Assembly (NCBI GenBank): GCA_009602725.1
Contig: WELB01000084.1
Location: 445,706 to 480,033, forward strand
Origin: Spirogloea muscicola
Taxonomy: Eukaryota; Streptophyta; Zygnematophyceae; Spirogloeales; Spirogloeaceae
Length of the DNA: 34,328 nt
Reading direction: 5' to 3'
The position numbers and the translations under genes are program-made. Below are positions 1 through 10,349 of the stretch, one piece after another. Each line of letters begins with the position of its first letter. Positions within the stretch are counted from its first letter, which is position 1. Below the pieces are notes generated by a model. The model was not told where the DNA came from and did not search any database. It worked only from the letters and a program-made list of their open reading frames with translations.

Positions 1-64
1 CGTCGCCGCCGCCCGCCCCGCGCTAGCCGCCGCGCCGCGCACCTGTGCAAGCCGCGCCCTGGCC

Positions 65-3000
65 ATGGCTGCCGCAGCGGCGGCCTGTCTCGGGCGCTGC
101 TCCGCCACGGAGGCTGTGGCGACGCTCGCCACGCTGCCGCCCATGGCGTCACTGCTCGATGGCTCAATGGCGCGCGGCTTTACCACTGCCTGCTCAGCTG
201 CGTCCGCAGGGTATCTTCGCATACGCTGATGTGCATCGACTATCTTCCATCCTTCAGTACAGCAGGCCAAGTTGGCGCCAGCCGGCGTGTGTGTGACAAG
301 CTACTGCCTGTCCCCAGTACCTTGTTACACAAAAGATCGTGGCATTGGCCGACGGCATTATTGTAATACCTCGGAAGTAATGCAAGCTGAACAACGGCTG
401 CATTGCACTGAGGTCAGCTGCGCAAGGATTGGCAATAATCAACTTAAATCTGCAAGTTGCAGGTGGAAGACGTCTCTACAGGGGAGGTTACGGTACAACA
501 AGAACCCTTCGAGAAGCAGGGGAACCCCGGGCCGTGTGCAGATGAGCCTGACAAGCGAGACGCTAGTGAGCGACGATCTTTTCACTGACCTGAAAGTCAG
601 CACAGCCTTCCTCTTTCCTGGCCAGGTAGGTCACATATATCTTGAGAAGGTGCATTTCTTAATGCACTACCTGCATGCCGGCTCTGAAAAGCATCATGGT
701 AGCATGTCCAAGAAGCTATGACAATTGAGTCACTAGGTTCTTGTCAAAGTGAATGTGATTGACAAGGTCGAGCTGCGGTGCGATGGCGAAAGAGGTCACA
801 ATGTGGAGTCAAGGCTAGTCAGGCTAAACAATGTCTTCTTTGCTGACTACGTAGGGAGCTCAAGCATTGGGCATGGGAGCAGATGCTGCCAAGGTTCCTG
901 CAGCTGCTAAGCTTTTTGAGAGGGCCAATGAGATCTTGGGGTACAGATCCAGCTTCAGCTCTACTACTTGATTGCCTCTGGACAGGCTTGTGAGCTTCAC
1001 ACATCCTCCAAGAGATATGCATCAAACTTGATAATACTCAATCATACCTTGACCAGCATCTGCCGCTGTAAGCGCATGATTCTGCAGGAGGCAGACGCAG
1101 AGAATGCTTAATAGCTTGATATGTTTGTTGACCTTGTCATGTATGCAAGGTATGACTTACTGGATGTCTGCATAAATGGGCCCAAGGAGAAGCTGGATTC
1201 CACCGTTGTCAGCCAGGTGGACAAAACTTACACATACAGCCATTTATGTTAAATTGTGCTGACTATCTAGCAGTGCATGTGGTAAATAGAGGAGCTCGAT
1301 ATGTGGGTTGCTCCACATACCTGCTCCACATACCATAGACCAGATAACTGATGTCTTAAGCTAGAAAAGTTCCCAACACAACCAACCTGGACTGGTCAGG
1401 TTGTGAATTTGTAGCTGACAGGCGTCCCACTTTCAAGCAAGTTGATCTGCTGGTCTGTCACCTATATGTGCAGCCTGCAATTTATGTGGCCAGCCTGGCT
1501 GCTGTTGAAGGTCTCCGAGTGCAAGATGGAGGACAGGCCATCATTGACTCTGTAGATGCCACTTGCGGCCTCAGTCTTGGAGAGTATACTGCATTGGCCT
1601 TTGCAGGCGCAATGAGGTCAAACAAACCTTTGCTCTGAAGATGCAGTGACAAACTCTTAAGATCTCTCTTATGCTTGATCTTCCGCCGTCCAGACGTTCA
1701 GAAACTTTCTTGTGTGATGCTAGATAGCTTGTCACAATAGGTTGCTCTATGCTATTGAAGGGGTGCGGTTTTACATATCACCACGTGTGCTCTTTCAGCT
1801 TTGAAGATGGACTGAAGCTAGTGAAGCTCAGGGGAGAGGCAATGCAGGTAACTTGTTGCAGCCCTTTGAGCTTTATGATGCCTTTCTTGACTTGACTTCT
1901 TAATAGTAGTGAAATTTAGGGCCCAGGTGTACACTAAGCTGTTGTATTTCCTCTGACCAGGCAGCTGCGGATGCGACTCCCAGTGGGATGGCCAGTATTA
2001 TTGGCCTTGACTCTGCTAAAGTACAAGAGCTCTGCGATGCTGCCAACAAGGATGTGAGTGTGGAGGAGCAAGTTGAAATTGCAAACTTCCTGTGCCCGGT
2101 ATGTATTCACCTCTTGATCAGTAAGTGACCCTTGCGGGTCTGTCTCTTGAACTAGCTCAGCAAGTACGTGCAACTCTACTTGTTCTCTTTTCGTTACCTC
2201 TAATCAGAAGTCTGTAATGCCACTTCAATGGCACACACAGTTGCAGACTATCTGACTCAATATTTTGGCACATACTTGGTATCCTTTGGTTCAGGGCAAC
2301 TATGCCGTGTCTGGGGGGCTGAAGGGCATAGAGGCAGTGGAGGCAAGGGCTAAGAGCTTCAAGGCCCGCATGGCGGTAGGTTTACTCTTATGCCATATTG
2401 AACCTTTACAGAATTCATGCCATGGCTGCTACACGTCTGTCTTCGTGGCACAGCTCCATTCAGAAGCTCTTATCATGGACCTTCTCTGCCTGTCCCGGCC
2501 ATTCTAAACGATGCAGGTGAGATTGGCTGTAGCTGGGGCCTTTCACACAAGATTCATGTTGCCAGCCGTTGCCCAGTTGGAGGAGGGGCTCTTGCAGACG
2601 GAGTTTCAAACTCCAAGAATTCCTGTCATCTCCAATGTGGATGCCAAGGCTCATTCTGACCCCAATACAATCAGAAGGATATTGGCCAAGCAGGTAACTT
2701 CCATCTTCATTGTTCCCTTTGTATAAACACTCCCCCCAACTCCCAAAGCTGACCCCCCTCCTCCCTTGGCATCTCTATCTGTGCTACGAGATAAGGAGGT
2801 GATTAGGGTCAGCCCGTATTCAGGGCCAGGAAGGGCGCTGATGCATGCACCTGATTGACATCCATGGGCTATATTGTTCATCGAGATGGAAGAACAAATG
2901 TGTTCAGATTGTTGAAGTAACGTGAAGCTAAATATAATGTGTAGAACAATGTGCATCATATGGCCAATAGCAGGTCTTGTTCCATTTAGCTCCACATACA

Positions 3001-3477
3001 AGACGTTTCTTGGTGAAACGTGCCCTAACAACAACAAAGAAACATCTCCCCAGGCGTGGAGCTTGGTGTGCACTGACATATCAGCATAATGAAGAGAGTC
3101 CAGGAAGTATTGTCGTAGGTGAGTTGGATTTGGCTTGTCTTTGGCAAGCAGATAAGTCGTAGGGCTGACGGATTTTACATCCGTTCATGTTCCAGGTTAC
3201 ATCACCAGTCCAGTGGGAGACAACCCTGAAGCTGCTTCTAGGGAGAGGCTTGCAAACTAGTTATGAGCTAGGTCCTGGCAAGGTAATCTTGACCTAATCC
3301 ATTCATTGCCTCTTCGACTGTTTAATCATACTCACTAAGTGCCTTCAAGACATGACCAATTTGCCATTCAGCGCATCAGTGTTCACAAAAGGCTTTTTTC
3401 TCCTGTCACAGGTTATTGCTGGCATCATGAAGCGCATTGACAAGGCGGCCCCAGTTGTAAACAACATCAGTGTCTGA
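65..3477 (+). CDS. MCAT: Malonyl-CoA:ACP transacylase, plastid type (11 exons)
   Basis: Transfers malonyl from CoA to acyl carrier protein, feeding type II fatty acid synthesis in the plastid. Exons: 65-210, 463-625, 855-940, 1150-1216, 1474-1616, 1799-1847, 1961-2098, 2295-2375, 2517-2693, 3196-3282, 3412-3477; all junctions are GT-AG and in phase, giving about 400 residues. FLFPGQ lies at residues 98-103, the nucleophile motif GLSLGEY has Ser188, GAFHTRF holds His301, and SPVQWE holds Gln356, the usual catalytic and oxyanion positions of the FabD family. The first ~75 residues are Ala/Ser/Arg-rich with few acids, as in a chloroplast transit peptide. The start is the first ATG in frame; it lies 65 bp from the window edge, so an upstream start cannot be excluded. 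Similarity to plant MCAT runs along every exon from number 2 on. Confidence is high for identity and good for exon limits. Confidence 0.95.
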
Positions 3478-4042
3478 CGGCCAGACACATTAGAAACCTC
3501 ATTAGCCAAAGAGGTTTGGAGGACAAGTGCTCTGCTAAGGCGTCCTTCTCTGCAACACACGCTAAATTCATGAAAGGGAACTGATACTATGTCCCGCCCA
3601 TTACACCGGAGTTCATTAGGAACAGTGAGTTGGCTGCAGGTCGGAGAAAGCATGAGTAGCCCTTCTGCTGAGCGTTGTGGCACATGTATGTTTTTGCCCC
3701 TGTGCTGCTCTGGTATGCTTAGCAACCTGTGACTATCCCATGAAGGCCGGCTTCCTTTGGGGAATTGTGTCAAGATGGCCAAGTCTTGCATTCTTTGAGA
3801 AATCTGATGACCTCATGACTTGATGACCTCCTTGTGCTGAATCACCTACTAGGCTGCACGGGGCTCGCCACACACTTGTCAGTATTTGCAGCCAGTATCA
3901 TCCTTTCAAAGTTAAGTCATATATCAATCACGGTATAGTGTGCACTTCTAGCTGATACTTAAGCAATAAGGCTTGGCAAGTGTTGCTAGCGCCTGCAACC
4001 GTGCCAAGTCTAATATCCATTAGCTCCGTCAACGATTTGTTA
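3478..4042. other. Convergent 3' spacer between MCAT and AUG2
   Basis: About 565 bases between two convergent stop codons. No open frame with recognisable similarity and no RNA gene seen. It must hold the 3' untranslated regions of both neighbours. Confidence 0.6.
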
Positions 4043-5510
4043 TCAGAGAGCGTCGTCGATCCCTCCTCGGTGCATGCTTGACACAAAGGTAGCACGTATA
4101 CTCGTCAAAGCCTCATGATGCTGCAGAATAGCGGATGTGGCAGCAGTGTGTTCCTGCAAACTCGACTGCAGAAAGAGGACATGAATGGTTGGCTTACTGC
4201 ATCTGTTACGGTCATTGAAGCACTTCACATAATCATAGTAGCACATCTTGCTGCCAACAGCAGCCGCACTCCTGTGACTGCAGTCTGAATACTGCCGCAG
4301 CTACTTTGGATGCAATGGGATTCGCCTACCTGCCAACTTGAAGCAGGCGCATCAAATGCCAGCGCCCAGGCAACAGCCTCGTGAGCTGTCACCAGATTGC
4401 CGGCCTCTGCCGCCGCCCTTTTCACAAGTTGATAGAAGTCTTGCTGGTGATCATGCATCAAATTCCACTTGCCAAAAATAAGGTGTTGTAGTTGATGCAC
4501 AAACTCACAAGCTGGGAGCAAAAGCTGGGATGTAGCATCACTGTCTCTCTTACAGCCCTCTACTTTATGGCGGTCTTCCACAAAGGGGATGTGAGAATGC
4601 GAAAATAGATCATGATAGGGCAGGCTTTCATAAGGAAATGTGAAGATAGACCATGACCACGGCTAGAAGCAGCTCTAGTCGTGTCTCCTGAGTCTCCCCT
4701 CTCTTACTACTGTCCCCCTTCAAGGGACAAAGTCAAGGGTGTGTCACCTGATGAGCAATCTCCACAGGGATGCAGGGCTCCACCTTGGGCTGCTGAAGCT
4801 GCACCAGCAGCTTGTCCTGCAAAGTACGGCGGTGCCCATCAGCGGCAGTGCAGGAACAGCTCTAAGCGTAGAGCATTTAAGCGAGACAACACCATTCAAG
4901 CCATTGTCATGGGGCATTACTTTGATAGAAGGGAGTGAGACCTCGCGTTTGTGAATCAGACCCCCAGTGTCAATGACGAAGTTATAACAGAATCCGATCC
5001 AAACGTGCATGCTGTCAGGGTTTAAGATAAGGACGCCCTGAAAGATTGCACAGGACCAGTAGCCCAAATGCCCCACCGTGGTCTTAAATGAGCAATTAGG
5101 ACGCACCCAACGCACTGTCTGCGCCCCTGCATCACCTTCACCTTGTTGGCTGTCAGGCTGCGGAGGACGTCGGAAACGGCCCGGAGCTGCCGCGCCTTGG
5201 CCTCGACGGCTTCGGGCCTCACCAGGTGGGCGAGCTCACGCTCGTGCTGGACCATGCGCACTCATGCCGCGGCTCAGAACGTCGGCGATCCAGCAGGAGC
5301 GGCTATCCAGCCGTGGCTGAGATGGGTTGCGAGCTCGCGCCATTGCCATAACGCCGCGACGTGCATGACGGGCCGCACCTCGCGGTCATGCGCCTCGACG
5401 CTCAGCCGCGCGATGGCGCGCTGGGCGTCCGCCGTGGCCGCCAGCGCGTCCAGGAGCTCGCGCGAGCTCGGCGGCGGGCCTCCTTGCGCGCCAGCAGCGC
5501 CATCCTCGTC
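4043..5510 (-). CDS. AUG2: Augmin complex subunit 2 (HAUS2/AUG2-like), 5' end incomplete
   Basis: Augmin recruits gamma-tubulin ring complex to the sides of existing microtubules, driving branching nucleation in spindle and phragmoplast. Exons on the minus strand, in order: 5510-5379, 5246-5142, 4816-4748, 4443-4330, 4165-4043; all junctions are phase 0 and GT-AG, giving 180 residues. Recognised from the family pattern: a coiled-coil start (LLDALAATADAQRAIARLS), then LQQPKVEPCIPVEIAHQ matching the plant LQQP...CIPVEAEYQ block, then DFYQLVKRAAAEAGNLVTA and EALTSIRATF matching the C-terminal helices. Spacing from the conserved Trp to EALTS equals the plant spacing only if the last exon begins at 4165. 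The first exon has no ATG in frame. An open stretch starting with ATG at 5709 (or 5700) and running to 5599 may be the true N-terminus, but it contains the N at 5651 and its splice to 5510 is unproven. Confidence 0.78.
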
Positions 5511-5650
5511 CTGGGAAGGCCGCAGGCGAGGCTCCCACCGCCGTTCAGAGTCGCGCGGCGGCCTTCACGGCGCTCTGGCGCCACGGCCGCCGCCGTCAGG
5601 CCGCGACGGCGGCGGCGACGCGCGCCATGGCCGCGCGGATTCTCAAGATC

Positions 5651-5651
5651 N
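5651..5651. other. Single undetermined base in 5' end of AUG2
   Basis: One N inside the open stretch that probably encodes the AUG2 N-terminus, within (GCC)n-rich sequence. It may stand for one base or for a collapsed gap, so the reading frame across it cannot be trusted. Confidence 0.9.
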
Positions 5652-5709
5652 CGCCGCCCAGAGCGAGCGCGCGCTGCGGCGGCGGCGACGGCTCGGCCAT
5701 GGCTGCCAT

Positions 5710-6170
5710 GGCTGCCGCCGCCGCCGCAGGGCTATGCTGGTTCGAATCCCCCGCCAAGCGCGCAACGGGCGCCGATTCGAGATGTTCTGGACATCCTGCG
5801 GAGTCTTTGTGCCGCGGAGCAGCTGTTCTTGATATGCGAATGGGATGTGTTGGCGAGGGACCCCCGGCTCTGCGGCCGCGCCAGACCCTCGGAGCCGCTC
5901 CCAGCGATGCCCGTTTCGGAGACGGCGGCGTTGCCGTGGCGCCGGGCTCGTTTCTGGCCTCAAAGGATCAAGAAATCTGCAAATCTGCAAGCACGGTTGC
6001 AAAATCAAACGACTCGACCTTTCGTGCACAACTAGGCCTTGGCGAAGCAAAGCTGTGCGCGTCCCTGCGCCGCCGTCCCCGCTGCCGCCGCCGCTGCTGC
6101 CGCCGCCGCCGCCGTTTCCTCTACCGCCGCCGTCGCCGCCGCCGCCGCGCCGTGTACTTCGCGAGGCGCC
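5710..6170. promoter_or_regulatory. Putative bidirectional promoter, AUG2 / RPN10
   Basis: About 460 bases lie between the possible AUG2 start on the minus strand and the RPN10 start on the plus strand. The stretch is GC-rich with runs of CCG/GCC near 6070-6150 and has no TATA-like box that I can see. Open frames here on both strands are low-complexity and look like by-products of the GC-rich triplet runs. The assignment as a shared promoter rests on gene orientation only. Confidence 0.45.
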
Positions 6171-9100
6171 ATGGTCCTTGAGGTCAGTGACGAGGGGGCC
6201 GGCGTCTTTGCCTGCCTGCTCATCCGCACGCCGCCATGGTCCTCCTGCGCCTGTGGTGGCGCAGAGGCGCTTAGAGGTTGCTGTGACCGCTTCGAGCATG
6301 CGGATGGCGCTCACGACGCCGACCTGCGTTGCTGGTGACCGTCAGGCGACGCTGGTGTGCATCGACAACTCGGAGTGGATGCGCAACGGGGACTACCCCC
6401 CGACGCGCTTCCAGGCGCAGGCCGACGCTGTCAATCTCATATGTGGCGCCAAGACGCAGGTCGGACGGCGCTGCCTTTACTCAAACGAGCTTCTGCCTTA
6501 AGTGCAATTGCGAGGTCCTTGTCGCTATAAACAATAAGGTATATTGGCGACAAAGTGCCTGCTAATTACACGCCGCTAAGTCATCTCGTTTTGCCTATTG
6601 CTTGGTGCAGTCCAATCCGGAGAACACTGTTGGTATCCTGACGATGGCCGGCAAGGGCGTCCGTGTCCTAGTCACCCCCACCGGCGATCTCGGCAAGATC
6701 CTCTCCTCCATGCAGGGTGGGCAGCCTCAGCCTCTCCCCTTGCTTTTGCCAAAGCAATATGATTTATTAGTTACATCATTTGAATGATGGGTCAACATTT
6801 TGCCATTTCTGCAATTTGGACAAGTATCTAGAGCAAAAACTTGAAAGAATATGCTGGCTGTGGGCTGCATATGCTCAGTCTGCCAGCGACGCAGCCATTG
6901 ATGGGTGTAGATCAATGTGTGGCGGGCAAGCATATGTCCATTTGATTCGGCTGCTGGCTGGTAGGGTTTTGGACTCTGAGCGTGCCTGAGTTCAGGATCG
7001 CCATAAGACATTGCAGGACTCGATCTTGGAGGGGACGTGCATCTTACATCTGGAGTACAGGTCGCGCAGCTGGCGCTAAAGCACCGGCAGAATAAAAACC
7101 AGCGGCAGCGCATCGTACTGTTTGCTGGAAGGTATGAACACATTCATGGCACACAGGTTTCGTACTGCAGGATTGACAGGGTTTCAAGTCGATACCGTTC
7201 GATTGTGTCCAGCAGTGGACCAGAGAGTAATACACGTCATGCTTTGCCTATTGCAGCCCTATTATGTCGGCCAAGGAGGTGCTCGTGGCCATGGGCAAGA
7301 AGCTGAAAAAGAACAACGTGGCACTCGACATAGTCAGCTTTGGCGAGGAGGACAATGGCAAGGCGGAGAAGCTCGAGGCCCTCCTGGCAGCCGTGAATAG
7401 CAACGACAACAGCCACCTGGTGCACGTGCCTTCTGGCCCCAATGTCCTCTCTGACGTCCTAATCAGGTACTACTTCTTCCACTACTGCTATTGTCTATGT
7501 GGTAGCGGCCAGCAGAGGCGGAGTCGGCTCTTGCAATGCTTGACATGCTAGCCCTTTGCATTGTCATGAGCAAAGTGACCTAGTTTACAACCGCAAGATT
7601 TGGAGCCCAGAAACTTGTGGTATTCTGTTGCGGAAATGGAGGGTGGCTTACCTCAACACAATATCATGCACGGGGTTGTAGGATGAGCTTGGGAAACTGG
7701 GTCAGAGGTGTAACATCTATCTGCATCGCAGGCTGTGCTGTGCCATGACAGTCACTTGTGATATTTGTCGTGCAGCTCTCCAATCTTCACTGGTGATGGG
7801 GAAGGGGGCAGCGGTTTTGCAGCAGCAGCCGCAGCAGGCGCTGCGGCAGCTGCAGCTGCTGGTGGAGCAGGAGCCAGCGGGGCAGGCTATGACTTCGGCG
7901 TGGACCCGAATCTGGACCCCGAGCTTGCCTTGGCGTTGCGCGTGTCTATGGAGGAGGAGAGGGCGAGGCAGGAGGCAGCTGCAAAGCGTGCCGCGGAGGA
8001 GGTTGCAGGAAGTGGCTCAGCCAAGCCAAGTGCAGAGGAGCCGGTGGAGGACAGTGCTCAGGTAGCCTATTTGGACAACATCATCAAGGGAGCATGGAAG
8101 GCTGCCACAGACGAGCAGGGGGGACAAGCTGAGAAGGAGCCGGCTGAGGTTGAGGCGCCAATGACAGATGCTAGGGCCCCTCCAGGTGGCGACGAGAATA
8201 TGGTGAGTCATCTATGTCTCCTGAGCAGTCAATGTACACACTTCGATTCTGGAGAGACCTCCACTTGATGTTGGCCTGTGTCATTGGGAAAAAGCTCATG
8301 AGCTAGATGTCCAGGTCTGCAATTTGAAGCGACAAGGTTGTGACTATGAACAAGCCGTATGCAGTATCGTGATGGAAGTTTGTGGCAATCTCATTATCAG
8401 GATGAGCAAGCTGAGCTGCTGCGGCAGGCCCTTGCGATGTCCATGGCCAGCACGCCTGGCGCCTTGGACATTGCAATGCCTGACTCTGCCGGGGATGACA
8501 CAGAGCTGTCATTAGGTTAGCTTGCTTTGGCCAAACTCATGCGCTTTGCAAGATAGGTAGTTTTAGCTTCAAAGCGCAGCCAAGATGCTATTTGCTGCCT
8601 TTTCTGCTGACCACTTACATGATGTCTCTTTTCGCTCTGTCTTGGACAGCCCTGCAGATGTCCATGCAGCAAGACACTGGTGCAGCAACTTCGAGTGCAG
8701 AAAGAGCTATCACTGATGTTCTCGGTGATGCTGACTTTGTGAACTCTGTACTCTCATCAGTGAGTTGTTGATATACCGCGGCTCCTTCAAGAATTTATGT
8801 CATATTAAGCTGGCGACTACTGGCTATACCTTCTGCACCACTGAGTATGAGCTAGTGTTACAATGGAGTCGTGTGATATTCTGTAGAACGCCTGACAACA
8901 AGAAGGTGACCATATGGGCATGCATTTGCTTGTGTGGCGCAGTTGCCAGGCGTGGATCCCAATGACCCTCAAGTACAGAATGTAATTGCTTCCTTGCAAA
9001 AGGTATGAGCTCGCTCCATCGTATGTTGACCATTCTACTATGTTGGTAGGAGCAATCATATCGATTAGTGGTGCATTGGCAAGGCATTTGAGCGACCCTC

Positions 9101-9207
9101 TGTAGTGAGGGAAGTCTTTCTGAAATGGCACTTGTGGTCCTCCTACGCAGAGCAATAAGGATTCAACGGAACAGGAGACAGAGAAGAAGGATGATGGCAA
9201 GTCATGA
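6171..9207 (+). CDS. RPN10: 26S proteasome non-ATPase subunit RPN10 (ubiquitin receptor)
   Basis: Subunit of the 19S regulatory particle that binds polyubiquitin and stabilises the lid-base contact. Exons: 6171-6182, 6346-6459, 6611-6716, 7017-7131, 7257-7466, 7776-8202, 8401-8515, 8650-8759, 8943-9002, 9151-9207; all GT-AG and in phase, about 441 residues. The N-terminal vWA domain (about 1-190) opens [20 protein letters not shown], almost identical to plant RPN10, and includes [11 protein letters not shown] and [14 protein letters not shown]. Three ubiquitin-interacting motifs follow: [14 protein letters not shown] near 234-247, [12 protein letters not shown] near 332-343 and TELSLALQMSM near 362-372. 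The C-terminal block [16 protein letters not shown] is also plant-like. An Ala/Gly-rich linker at about 199-223 makes the protein longer than land-plant homologues (about 386). The first coding exon is only 12 nt. Confidence 0.96.
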
Positions 9208-10349
9208 CCAGCTTGGAGGTAGCTGTTTAATGCTCATGACTGGGAGTTGGTGTATAGGCCGTAGCTTCATATGACAAACCACTCAAGTTTTGCAGTTGGC
9301 TCCAGACATAATTACCTACAAATTCCACCTGGATGCTATCTCATTGGCCTTGTGGGCCCGAACTTAAGTCTGGCCTGCACTGGATTTCCTAACCCGGGTC
9401 AGAATGCACTTTAGAAGCTGCCTTCGAAGCAGCACCGCATTGCAAAATTGACTGTGTCTCTCCTATGCCATACACCGAAGAAGAGAATGCTGAAAGCCAC
9501 ACGTCTTCAAGGCCCACTGGCAAGCAGCATTGCTGCTTTTGCCTAGGGGAATATACTTGAAAGACAAAGACATATTATGAGACTATTATGAGACGCTGCT
9601 TTTGAGTTCTAAGTCATGTTGCTGTCTGAACCAAGAGCAGTGGGGCTCAGGGCGATGTCAAGGAGGTTGGGACGGACATCACTATTACTGACAAGATTCT
9701 GTTGATGGCGCTTGGAGGCGAAGAGGAGGCCAGTAAATGAGTGCAATTTGGGATGGCTTCACGGCTCGGAGATATACTGACATTGAAGCGGCTCTCTCAA
9801 GGGCCAGTGTTGTGGTGGCCCCTCGAGATTGTGGCGCTTCCACAAAATTGAAGAGGTTTGGACACCTCTTGAGACTCTACACTCCCATCCTCCACATTCA
9901 CACTGGCCGAACCCCCAAGGAGCTGGGAGATGCTTGGGGATGAGGCAAGGCTGCTTAACGGCCAACGTGAAGCGGAAAGTGAGTGATGTTGTCGCCTCCC
10001 TTCAGACGGTAGGTTTGGGAAGGCCGCCGTATTACCCATTAGAAGCTCATTAGAAGGGAACTCCGAGATTCGAAGATGGGGTGGCGAGCCGCTCGAGCAG
10101 ACGCGCGCCGTCGGATGAGAGTGGCAAGCTGCTCGAATCCGACGGCTGCAGCCGTCCGGGACAGGCCACGTCACCGAGTGTGAAAGGGACCCCGGACGCT
10201 GCTCCAGCAGCCAGCCAGCACCCCGCCGCGGGGCCCGCCGCGTTTGGCGGCAGCCGCCACGGCGGGCGGCGAATGCGCGGCCCTGGCGCCGGCGGCGCCG
10301 CCGAACCCGGTGGACCGGCTTTAGGGCTTACGGTCTAGCCGCGGCGCCG
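9208..10349. other. Spacer between RPN10 and the AT-hook gene
   Basis: No recognisable gene. A short exon-like open stretch at 9641-9740 is listed separately. From about 10080 the sequence becomes GC-rich, with an 8-bp inverted repeat (10109-10116 with 10137-10144), and probably forms the promoter and 5' untranslated region of the next gene. Confidence 0.5.
9641..9740 (+). other. Orphan exon-like open stretch
   Basis: Follows a plausible acceptor (AGAGCAG ending at 9640) and encodes about 32 residues with a charged, non-repetitive composition (DVKEVGTDITITDKILLMAL) ending GGEEEASK and a TGA. No upstream partner exon was found and it does not resemble the RPN10 tail. It could be the last exon of an unrecognised small gene, an alternative 3' exon of RPN10, or chance. 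Confidence 0.2.

Noticed and set aside
5725-5755. T-arm-like sequence GGTTCGAATCC suggesting a tRNA gene
   Set aside because: Only two of the outer stem pairs plus the end pair fit, and no D-arm, anticodon arm or acceptor stem can be drawn around it.
5143-6501. Long overlapping open frames on both strands between AUG2 and RPN10
   Set aside because: They are Arg/Ala/Pro low-complexity products of GC-rich triplet runs, and they conflict with the AUG2 and RPN10 exons.
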